Under the pieces are notes generated by a model. It did no database searches, was not told the DNA's origin, and was given only the letters and a program-made list of their open reading frames with translations. Positions 13,555 through 25,400 of a DNA stretch of 64,000 nt are shown piece by piece. The translations under genes and the position numbers were made by a program. Origin of the DNA: Beaufortia kweichowensis (lineage: Eukaryota > Chordata > Actinopteri > Cypriniformes > Gastromyzontidae); contig CM032806.1 in NCBI GenBank assembly GCA_019155185.1, positions 14,223,580 through 14,287,579 of the forward strand. Reading direction: 5' to 3'. Each line of letters starts with the position of its first letter. Position 1 is the stretch's first letter.

Positions 13555-16500
13555 AAGTGTTGAGCTCAAGTCATCATCCCTTCAATAATTTGTCACAAGA
13601 TGTTGACTTCGAATAATAATTTCAAAATGTGACCTCAACTCATTATCACTTTGTTTGTTCTGTTACATGATGTTGTGTTCAGGAATTCGTTTTAAACATT
13701 GACCTCAAGTGATTATCACTTTTTCTATTCTGTTTCATGATGTTGTCTGCAGATCATTGTTTTAAATGATGACCTCAAGTCATCATCACTTTTTTATTCT
13801 GTCACATGCTGTTGTCTTCTGATCATCATATAAGTGTAGACCTCAAGACATCTTCACTTTACTATCCTGTCACGTGATGTTGTCTTCAGATAATTATTTT
13901 AAATTTTGACCTCAAGTCATTATCACTTTTTTATTCTGTTACATGATGTGTTCAGATAATCGTTTTTTAATTTCTTTATTCTTTACTAGATGTTGTTTTC
14001 AGATCATCATTTTAAATGTTGATATCAAGTCATAATAATTTTTTATTCTGTTAGATGATGTTGTCTTTAGATCATCATTTTAAATTTTGACGTCAAGTCA
14101 TCATTACTTTATTTATTCTGTTAGATGATGTTGTCTTCAGATAATCATTTTAAGTGTTGACCTCAAGTCATCATCACTTTTTTTATTCTGTTCCATAATG
14201 TTGTCTTCAGATAATCGTTTTAAATGTTGACCTCAAGTTATCATCACTTTGTTACATCATGTTGTCTTCATATCATCGTTTTAAATGTTGACCTCAAGTC
14301 ATCATCTTTTTATTTATCTTTACAAGATGTTGTCTTTAGATCATCATTTAAGTGTTGACCTCAAGTCATCATCACTTTATTATTCTGTTACATGATGTTG
14401 TCTGCAGATCATTGTTTTAATTGTTGACCTCAAGTCATCATCACTTTTTTTATTCTGTTCCATAATGTTGTCTTCAGATAATCGTTTTAAATGTTGACCT
14501 CAAGTTATCATCACTTTGTTACATCATGTTGTCTTCAGATCATCGTTTTAAATGTTGACCTCAAGTCATCATCTTTTTTATTCTTTACTAGATGTTGTCT
14601 TTAGACAATGATGACATTTAAGTGTTGACCTCAAGTCATCATCACTTTCCTATTCTGTTACATGTTGTTGTCTTCAGATCATTTTAATTGTTGAACTCAA
14701 ATCATAATCACTTTGTTTATTTTATTACATGATTTTATCTTTATACTATAGTTTTAAATGTTAACCTCAAGTCCTCATCATTTAACTATTCTGTTACATG
14801 ATGTTGTCTTCAGTTCATCGCTTTTAAATGTTGACCTCAAGTCATCATCTTTTTTTATTCTTTACTAGATGTTGTCTTTAGATCATCATTTATGTGTTGA
14901 CCTCAAGTCATCATCACTTTACTATTCTGTTACATGATGTTGTAATCAGATCATTGTTTTAAATGTTGACCAAAGTCATCATCACTTTACTATCCTTTTA
15001 CATGATGTTGTCTTCAGATCATCATTTAATTGTTGAGCTCAAGTCATCATCTCTTTAATAATTTGTCACAAGATGTTGACTTTGGATAATAATTTCAAAT
15101 GTGACCTCAACTCATTTTTTTTCTATTCTGTTAGATGATGTTGTCCTCAAATCATCGTTTTAAATGTTGCCGAAAGTCATCATTACTTTTATTACTCTGT
15201 TGGATGATGATGTATTCAGATCATCGTTTTCAAATATTGACCAAAGTTATCATCACTTTTTTATTTTTTTACATGATGTTGTGTTCAGATCATAATTTAA
15301 AATGTTTACCTCAAGTCAACATCACTTTACTATTCTGTTACATGTCTTAAGATCATCGTTGAAATGTTGATCTCAAGTTATTATCACTTTTTTTACTCTG
15401 TTACATGATGTTGTTTTCAGATAATCGTTTTAAATGTTGACCAATGTCGTCATAACTATATGATTCTGTTGTCTTCAAATCATTGTTTTAAATATTGACC
15501 TAAAATCGTAATCCTTTTTCTATTCTGTCACATGATATTGTCTTCAGATCATTGTTTTAAATGTTGACCTCCAAGTCAAGTCATCACTTTTTTTATTCTG
15601 TTATATGATGTTGTCTCAAGATTATCGTTTTAAATATTGACCTGAAGTCATTATCATTTTACTATTCTGTTAATGTACATGATGTTGTGTTCAGATCATT
15701 GTTTTAAATGTTGAGCTCAAGTCATCATCCCTTTAATAATTTGTCACAAGATGTTGACTTCGAATAATAATTTCAAAATGTGACCTCAATTCATTATCAC
15801 TTTGTTTGTTCTGTTACATGATGTTGTGTTCAGGACTTCGTTTTAAACATTGACATCAAGTGATTATCACTTTTTCTATTCTGTTTCATGATGTTGTCTG
15901 CAGATCATTATTTTAAATGTTGACCTCAAGTCATCATCACTTTTTTATTCTGTCACATGCTGTTGTCTTCTGATCATCATATAAGTGTAGACCTCAAGAC
16001 ATCTTCACTTTACTATCCTGTCACGTGATGTTGTCTTCAGATAATTATTTTAAATGTTGACCTCAAGTCATCATCTTTTTTTTTATCTTTACAAGATGTT
16101 ATCTTTAGATCATCATTTAAGTGTTGACCTCAAGTCATCATCACTTTATTATTCTGTTACATGATGTCTGCAGATCATTGTTTTAATTGTTGACCTCAAG
16201 TAATCATCACTTTTTTTCTTCTTTGTTCCAGATAATGTTGTTGACTTCAGATTAATCGTTTTTAATCATGTTGACCTCATGGTTTTATCACCTCAAGTCA
16301 TTTTTTTTTATTCTTTACTAGATGTTGTCTTTAGATCATCATTTAAGTGTTGACCTCAAGTCATCATCACTTTCCTATTCTGTTACATGTTGTTGTCTTC
16401 AGATCATTTTAATTGTTGAACTCAAATCATAATCACTTTGTTTATTTTATTACATGATTTTATCTTTATACTATAGTTTTAAATGTTAACCTCAAGTCCT

Positions 16501-19500
16501 CATCATTTAACTATTCTGTTACATGATGTTGTCTTCAGTTCATCGTTTTAAATGTTGACCTCTAGTCATCATCTTTTTTTTATTCTTTACTAGATGTTGT
16601 CTTTAGATCATCATTTATGTGTTGACCTCAAGTCATCATCACTTTACTATTCTGTTACTTGATCTTGTCTTCAGATCTTTGTTTTAAATTTTGACCGCAA
16701 GTCATCATTATTTTTTTTTGTGTTACATGATATTGTCTTCAGATCATCGTTTTAGTGTTGACCTCAAGTCATCATTACTTTAATATTCTGTTTTCATATT
16801 ATCGTTTTAAATGTTGACCTCAAGCCTTCATCTCTTTTCTTTCCATGGTGGAAAGAAATCCCATGATTTCTTTCTTTCTTTCCATGATGTTGTCTTCATA
16901 TCATCATTATAAATGTCGACCTAAAGTCAATATCACTTTTTTAAATTCTGTTTTATGATGTTTTCTTCAGATCATCATTTTAAATGTTAACCTCAAGTGA
17001 AGTCATCATCACTCTACTATTCTGTTACTTGATCTTGTCTTCAGATCTTTGTTTTAAATGTAGACCGCAAGTCATCATAATTTTTTTTTTGTGCTACATG
17101 ACGTTGTCTTCAGATCATCGTTTTAAATATTGCCCTCAAGTAATCATCACTTTTTTATTCTTTTACAAGATGTTGTCTTTAGATCATTGTTTTAAATGTG
17201 GAACTCAAGTCATCATAGCTTTTTTATACTGTTACATAATGTTGTCTTCAAATCATAATTTTAAATGTTTACCTCAAGTCAACATCACTTTACTATTCTG
17301 TTACATGTCTTAAGATCATCGTTGAAATGTTGACCTCAAGTCAAATCACTTTTTTATTCTGTTACATGATGTTGTTTTCACATCAGCATTTTAAATGTTG
17401 ACCATACATCATCATAAATTTACTATCCTGGTACATGATGTTGTCTTCATACCATTGTTTTAAATGTTGACCTCAAGTCTTCATCTCTTTACTTTCCATG
17501 ATGGAAAGAAATCCCATGGTTTCTTTCTTTCTTTCCATGATTTTGTCTTCATATCATCATTATAAATGTTAACCTCAAGTGAAGTCATCATCTTACTATT
17601 CTGTTACTTGATCTTGTCTTCAGATCATTGTTTAAGTGTTGACCTCAAGTCATCATCACTTTATTATTCTGTTACATGATGTTGTCTGCAGATCATTGTT
17701 TTAATTGTTGACCTCAAGTCATCATCACTTTTTTTATTCTGTTCCATAATGTTGTCTTCAGATAATCGTTTTAAATGTTGACCTCAAGTTATCATCACTT
17801 TGTTACATCATGTTGTCTTCAGATCATCGTTTTAAATGTTGACCTCAAGTCATCATCTTTTTTTTATTCTTTACTAGATGTTGTCTTTAGACAATGATGA
17901 CATTTAAGTGTTGACCTCAAGTCATCATCACTTTCCTTTACATATTCTTGTCTTCATGTTTTAAATTGTTGAACTCAAATCATCATCACTTTGTTTATTT
18001 TATTACATGATTTTATCTTTATACTACTTTCCATCAAATCATAAATGTGACCTCAACTTTGTTTATCTTCAAGTCATCATATTACATGATTTATTCTGTC
18101 TACATGTTGTTGTCTTATAGTTTTTAAAATGTTGACCTCAAGTCATCATCATTTAACTATTCTTTTACATGATGTTGTCTTCAGATCATCATTTTTAAAT
18201 GTTGACCTCAAGTCATCATCTCTTTAATAATTTAAGATATTGAATTTGGATTTACATGATGTTGTCAACTTTTTTTCATTCTGTTTCATGTTGTCCTCAA
18301 ATGTTGAAATGTCAAAAGTCATCATCACTTTACTATTCTGTTACATGATGTTGTCTTCAGATCATCATTTAATTATTGAGCTCAAGTCATCATCTCTTTA
18401 ATAATTTGTCACAAGATGTTGACTTTGGATAATAATTTCAAATGTGACCTCAACTCATTTTTTTCTATTCTGTTAGATGATGTTGTCCTCAGATCATCGT
18501 TTTAAATGTTGATCTCAAAGTCATCATTACTTTTATTACTCTGTTGGATGATGATGTATTCAGATCATCGTTTTGTTGAAATATTGACCAAATATTGTGT
18601 TAAATATCATCACTTTCACTATTTTTTACATGATGTTGTGTTCAGATCATAATTTAAAATGTTGACCTCAAGTCAACATCACTTTTACTATTCTGTTACA
18701 TGTCTTAAGATCATCGTTTTGAAATGTTGATCTCAAGATATTATCACTTTTTATTCTACTCTGTTACATGATGTTGTTTTCAGATAATCGTTTTAAATGT
18801 TGACCTCAATGTCGTCATAACTATATTGTTACATTCTGTTGTCTTCAAATCATTGTTTTAAATATTGACCTAAAATCAAAATCATCTTTTTTATTCTGTT
18901 ACATGATGTTGTCTTCAGGAATACCTGTTTTAAATCCTCAAAGTCAAGTCATCATTTTTCTATTCTGTTATATGATGTTGTCTTCAGATCATTATTTAAA
19001 TGTTGACCTCAAGTCATTATCACTTTTTATTCTGTTACATGATGTTGTCTTCAAGATCATCGTTTTAAATGTTGACCTCAAGTCATTATCATTTTACTAT
19101 TCTGTTACATGATGTTGTGTTCAGATCATTGTTTTAAAATGTTGAGCTCAAGTCATCATCCCTTTAATAATTTGTCACAGATGTTGTTGATTTCGTTTTT
19201 TAATTTCAAAATGTGACCTCAACTCAAATGTTATCACATTGTTTGTTCTGTTACATGATGTTGTGTTCAGGAATCGTTTTAAACATTGACCTCAAGTGAT
19301 TATCACTTTATCTATTCTGTTTCATGATGTTGTCTGCAGATCATTATTTTAAATGTTTGACCTCAAGTCATCATCACTTTTTATTCTGTCACATGCTGTT
19401 GTCTTCTGATCATCATTTTAAATGTTGACCTCAAGACATCTTCACTTTTATATCATGTCATATGATGTTGTCTTCAGATAATTATTTTAAATTTTGACCT

Positions 19501-21302
19501 CAAGTCATTATCATTTTACTATTCTGTTACATGATGTTGTGTTCAGATAATCGTTTTAAATGTTGAACTTCATCATTTTACTAGATGTTGTTTGTCTTCA
19601 GATCATCATTTTAAATGTTGATATCAAGTCATAATCCCTTTATTATTCTGTTAGATGATGTTGTCTTTAGATCATCATTTTAAATTTTGACGCCAAGTCA
19701 TCATCACTTTATTTATTCTGTTAGATGATGTTGTCTTCAGATAATCATTTTAAGTGTTGACCTCAAGTCATCATCACTTTTTTTATTCTGTTCCATAATG
19801 TTGTCTGCAGATCATTATTTTAAATGTTGACCTCAAGTCATCATCACTTTTTTATTCTGTCACATGCTGTTGTCTTCTGATCATCATATAAGTAAGACCT
19901 CAAGACATCTTCACTTTTACTATCCTGTCACATGATGTTGTCTCAGATAATCATTTTAAATTTTCCTCAAGTCATTATCACTTTTTATTTTGATGATGTC
20001 TTCAGATAATTTTTGTTAACCTCAATTTTTTAAATGTTGAGATCCTCAAGTCATCATCTTTTTTTTTATCTTTACAAGATGTTATCTTTAGATCATCATT
20101 TAAGTGTTGACCTCAAGTCATCATCACTTTATTATTCTGTTACATGATGTCTGCAGATCATTGTTTTAATTGTTGACCTCAAGTAATCATCACTTTTTTT
20201 ATTCTTTTCCATAATGTTGTCTTCAGATAATCGTTTTAAATGTTGACCTCAGGTTATCATCACTTTGTTACATCATGTTGTCTTCAGATCATGGTTTTAA
20301 ATGTTGACCTCAAGTCATCATCTTTTTTTTATTCTTTACTAGATGTTGTCTTTAAGATCATCATTTAAGTGTTGACCTCATCATCATCATCTGTTACTTT
20401 CCTATTCTGTTACATTTTGTTACTGTCTTCAGATCATTTTAATTGTTGAACTCAAATCATAATCACTTTGTTTATTTTATTACATGATTTTATCTTTATA
20501 CTATAGTTTTAAATGTTAACCTCAAGTCCTCATCATTTAACTATTCTGTTACATGATGTTGTCTTCAGTTCATCGTTTTAAATGTTGACCTCTAGTCATC
20601 ATCTTTTTTTTATTCTTTACTAGATGTTGTCTTTAGATCATCATTTATGTGTTGACCTCAAGTCATCATCACTTTACTATTCTGTTACATGATGTTGTAA
20701 TCAGATCATTGTTTTAAATGTTGACCAAAGTCATCATCACTTTACTATCCTTTTACATGATGTTGTCTTCAGATCATCATTTAATTGTTGAGCTCAAGTC
20801 ATCATCTCTTTAATAATTTGTCACAAGATGTTGACTTTGGATAATAATTTCAAATGTGAACCCAACTCATTATCACTTTTTCTATTCTGTTACATGATGT
20901 TGTCTTCAGATCATCGTTTTAAATGTTAACCTCAAGTCAGTTCCATAATGTTGTCTTCAGATCATTGTTTTAAATGTTGACCTCAAGTCATCATTGCTTT
21001 TTTATTCTGTTACATGATGTTTTCAGATAATCATTTTTAAATGTTGACCTCAAGTCATCATCACTTTGTTACATCATGTTGTCTTCAGATCATCGTTTTA
21101 AATGTTGAACTCAAATCATCATCATTTTGTTTATTTTGTTACATGATTTTATCTTTAGATCATAGTTTTAAATGTTAACCTCAAGTCCTCATCATTTAAC
21201 TATTCTGTTACATGATGTTGTCTTCAGATCATTGTTTTAAATGTTGACCTCAAGTCATCATCACTTTATTATTCTGTTACACAATGTTGTCTTCAGATCA
21301 TT
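13555..21302 (+). repeat. Segments of block 2 duplicated from the block 1 type
   Basis: From 13555 to about 14280 the sequence follows 1-735 almost base for base, including the variant monomer with AATAATTTGTCACAAGATG. It then continues with segments matching 735-2614 from about 15438 and again from about 18360 to 21302. The last 1.2 kb matches the end of block 1 and runs into the second copy of spacer 1. Between about 17940 and 20040 the monomers are broken up by extra short fragments of the repeat itself. Confidence 0.8.
16820..17560 (+). repeat. Displaced copy of the ~650-bp higher-order unit
   Basis: This copy carries the same 109-codon open frame (16984-17313) as 10144 and 10797, and the same flanking palindrome monomers at about 16840 and 17495. 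It lies 5.5 kb from the main cluster of these units and is embedded in block 1-type monomers, so it was moved or duplicated recently. Confidence 0.85.
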
Positions 21303-22440
21303 GTTTACAGGACTAATCTGTAAATGATTGGTTAGTTGGCAATGTCTGTAATTTGATGTTTGCCACTGTAGTGTTAAAAGATTAAAGGGTGATTATGGTG
21401 TAATTTGTATTTGATAAGGAAGATGAAGCAATACAAGATGACCTATGTAGAGAATAGTAAATTTAAATGTATTTGTTTATAATTTGTAAATAAAAGTAAT
21501 AATGACTAATGAGTCAATTTTGGTCCCACAAAACTCCCACCTTTTTAAACAATTTTGCAACCCTAGAGATGCAAATACTGTATCAGAGTATCTGCAAGTT
21601 TCTCAAGACAAATATCTTCTTGCTCTTTGTGTAATATTTTACTAATATATAACAACAAGTGTTTTTCCACACAAAATATTGAAGTGAACATTAAGAAATG
21701 ACATTATTTACAATAATGAACAAAGTTTAAATGCAGAGTAAATGTTTAGAGCCCTGAAATTTCTTGGAGATTCCTTTGAGGGCCACCAATCTGTCCAAAT
21801 AGATGTCTTAGCAAATTTTATTCAACAAGTCTAACAGTGCTTCAAAGTGCTTCATATCACATGCTTTTGTGTTTAAAGAAGACCATCAGAAGTCATTCTT
21901 GTTCTCAAAAACTCCTTATTACTATAGCAATGAATCGATCTTAATAAACTGCTTTTAGTGTCAAACGTGTCAAAAATTTTGCTTCGCCTCTCCCTAACTA
22001 ACACCCTTGCATTCCTCCCTTGCCAGCCACATCACAAGCATTTCATTTCCAGTTCCCCGATTGTACCTGTAATTGTGCCTCTTGACAACTCCTTTTCACA
22101 CAGGTTCACACTGACATTATTCTCAGTCCTGAAATAATGACTTTTAAAACAATTTGCATCAGTGAGACAAGTATCTGCAAGACAAATTCATATTCAACAT
22201 CTCTTTAATTCTGACAGTGCTTCAAAGTGCTTCCCTCACATTGCTTTAAAGCAGTGATCAACATTTAAATTCATCATTTCACCATCATCATTCCTGTCCT
22301 CAAAAAAAATCCTTCATACAATAGCAATAAATCGATCTTAATATTAATATTAATTTTAGTGTCAAACAAAATTTTTGCTTTTAATTGTTAATTGTTGATT
22401 AATTTTAATTGTTGTGCTTCTTGACCACTCATTTTCACAA
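21303..22440. other. Spacer 1, copy 2 (no gene seen)
   Basis: Homologous to 2615-3650 and in the same position between satellite 1 and satellite 2. It carries many short insertions relative to copy 1. One of them, GCAACCCTAGAGATGCAAAT near 21566, is a phrase from satellite 2 module A (as at 22645). There is no recognisable coding content. Confidence 0.8.
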
Positions 22441-25400
22441 TCACATTATATTTTAAATGCTGTTACCATAATTAGTGGGTAAATTATCAAATTTTCACAA
22501 TCAAACTAAACCTAGTTAGCTACTATACTCTTAAGAATATTAAGTATAAGTATATTCTCTATTTGTCATCGCAAGGATGAAGAAGTGAGATTAAATGTTC
22601 TACAGGCAATTTTAAAGGCGATGAGCCGCAACTTATTAGTAAATTGCAACCCTAGAGATGCAAATACTGTTAGCAAATCAAATTGCATTTCTTTACACTT
22701 GCTACCACAGCATTACAGAGATATCTTCTTGCTCTTGTACTCGTTTTACTTTGTTTATCAGCAGTGCAGTATTTGTAACTCTTATAACTTCTTAAATCTC
22801 ATCAAATACTGCTATTGCTAACATAAGATTAGTGTGAAATTAAGTTAGGCACTCGATTTCTTTGCATCAGGGTGCAATCTGTGTAACTCTTAAGAAAACA
22901 TATTCTTCAAGCGATTTCAACGGATTTCTGCTAAAAATAACTAAAGAGTAAATTGCAGATTTGCAGATGCAAGTAAAGCTTTATTATCAATTCCGCTTTC
23001 ACGCATCATTACTGAGAAACCAAGTTTTTGCACTCGTCATCCCTTTTTAGAGCTATGCAGTAATGCAAAACAACTATTGTTATTAGAGCAACGTACTTAA
23101 AACTATTATATTTTGCAGTTACCATATCTGGTAAAATGGGTTAGTGCAGTTTTCAACTAAATTATATACCATTATATTTTTCAAAAAATTTTACAATAGC
23201 AATAAATGAGCAAATGAGTATAAACAAACACGAAATCAGTTATATTATAAGTTGTTTGCTTCGATGCTCATTAAATGATTATGTTTTACTTTAATTTCGA
23301 TTGGGTTAGCGTCAAACAATTATCTTTTATAAGTATAACCTAAAGTATACTTACTTTGTCATCGCGATTTGAGAGACAGATAAAATGTTTGTGAAGGCAA
23401 TGGCGATGAGCCGCAACTTATTAGTAAATAGCAACCCTAGTGGTGCAAATAAGCTGTTAGCAAATCAAATTGCATTTCTTTACACTTTCTACCACAGCGT
23501 TACAGAGATGTACTGTACTGTACTCGTTTTCTTTGTTTCTCAGCAGTGCAGTATATGTTATCTTATAACTTCATCTCATCATTTAATGCTATTGCTAATA
23601 AGATTAGTGTGAAATGTGTTTTGCACTCGATTTTTGCATCATTGTATAAGGAAGAAAACATATTCTTCAAGCGATTTGTCAATAACTGAGTAAGTGTGCG
23701 TTTCATCGCTAGAATGTGCTTGAAGAGATAAATATTCTACAGGCAATTTTAAAGGCGATGAGCCGTAACTTATTAGTAAATTGCAAGCCTAGTGATGCAA
23801 ATACTGTTAGCAAATCAAATTGCATTTCTTTACACTTGCTACCACAGCATTGCAGAGTTGTACTGTGCTGTACTCGTTTTCTTTGTTTCTCAGCAGTGCA
23901 GTATATGTAACTCTTATAACCTCTTTAATCTCATTATTTCTTGCTATTGCTAACATAGAATTAGTGTGAATCTAAGTTAGGTACTCGATTTCTGCATCAG
24001 GGGAATCTGCTATAAGGAAGAAAACATATTCTTCAAGCAATTTCAACGGAGCTAAACTTAATAGTAAATTGCAGATTTTGCAAGTAAAGCTTTATTATCA
24101 ATTCCCTTTCACATCATTACTGAGAAACCTAGTTTTTGCACTCGTCATCCCTTTTTTAGAGCAGTGCAGTATGTGCAAAACGTAAAACTATTATAATTTT
24201 GCAGTTACCATATCGGGTAAAATGGGTTAGTGTCAAACTAAATTATCTACTATATTTTTGTTTTGCTGAGCAAATGAGTATAAACAAAACACGAAATCAG
24301 TCATATTATACTTTTTTGCTATTAAAATGTGTTTTACTTAATTTCGATGGGGCTTACCAATGCTTTATAAGTATAACCTAAAAACATGTTTTCCAAGCGA
24401 TTTTTGTGTCTGTAAAGCAGTGCAGCGTGAGCAAAACATCAAACTAGTTTCATGTGGTCTTGGAATTTAAGTGGTCTGTTCCGATGGATGAAATCATTTA
24501 AAGATGAAACTATTGAAAAACTATGCTTTGAAGTCATTTATTGTCACCGACACTTGAAACTAATACATAATGTGCTTTGCACATGCAATTGTACTTCTTA
24601 GTTTGTCATCGCTGGGATGTGCGTGAAGACAGAGAAAATATTCTACAGGCAATTTTAAAGGCGATGAGCCGTAACTTATTAGTAAATTGCAAACCTAGTG
24701 ATGCAAATACTGTTAGCAAATCAAATTGCATTTCTTTACACTTGCTACCACAGCATTACAGAGTTGTACTGTGCTGTACTCGTTTTCTTTGTTTCTCAGC
24801 AGTGCAGTATATGTAACTCTTATAACCTCTTAAATCTCATTATTTCTTGCTATTGCTAACATAGAATTAGTGTGAATCTAAGTTAGGTACTCGATTTCTG
24901 CATCAGGGGAATCTGCTATAAGGAAGAAAACATATTCTTCAAGCAATTTCAACGGAGCTAAAAATAACTAAAGAGTAAATTGCAGATTTTGCAAGTAAAG
25001 CTTTATTATCAATTCCGTTTCACGTCATTACTGAGAAACCAAGTTTTTGCACTCGTCATCCCTTTTTTAGAGCAGTGCAGTATGTGCAAAACGTAAAACT
25101 ATTATATTTTTGCAGTTACCATATCGGGTAAAATGGGTTAGTGTCAAACTAAATTATATACTATATTTTTGTTTTGCTGAGCAAATGAGTATAAACAAAA
25201 CACGAAATCAGTCATATTATACTTTTTTGCTATTAAAATGTGTTTTACTTAATTTCGATGGGGCTCAGAAATGCTTTATAAGTATAACCTAAAAACATGT
25301 TTTCCAAGCGATTTTTGTGTCTGTAAAGCAGTGCAGCGTGAGCAAAACATCAAACTAGTTTCAGGTGGTCTTGCAAGTTAAGTTGTCTGCTCCGATGGAT

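Larger units (their letters stand above)
8520..21302 (+). repeat. Satellite 1, block 2 (main array)
   Basis: About 12.8 kb of tandem ~68-bp monomers in the same orientation as blocks 1 and 3. The block has internal higher-order structure: units of about 650 bp in 9288-11860, and long stretches from 13555 onward that match block 1 monomer for monomer. Several open frames of 60-109 codons arise, including three identical 109-codon frames at 10144, 10797 and 16984. They are products of duplicated repeat DNA, have no domain, and I do not call them genes. The array ends with the same last monomer as block 1. Confidence 0.95.

Noticed and set aside
10144..17313. Three identical 109-codon open frames in satellite 1 (10144, 10797, 16984)
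   Set aside because: They are identical because the underlying 650-bp units were duplicated. The sequence is just several 68-bp monomers read through, with repeated LSSDH-FKC-PQVII phrases, no domain and no gene context.
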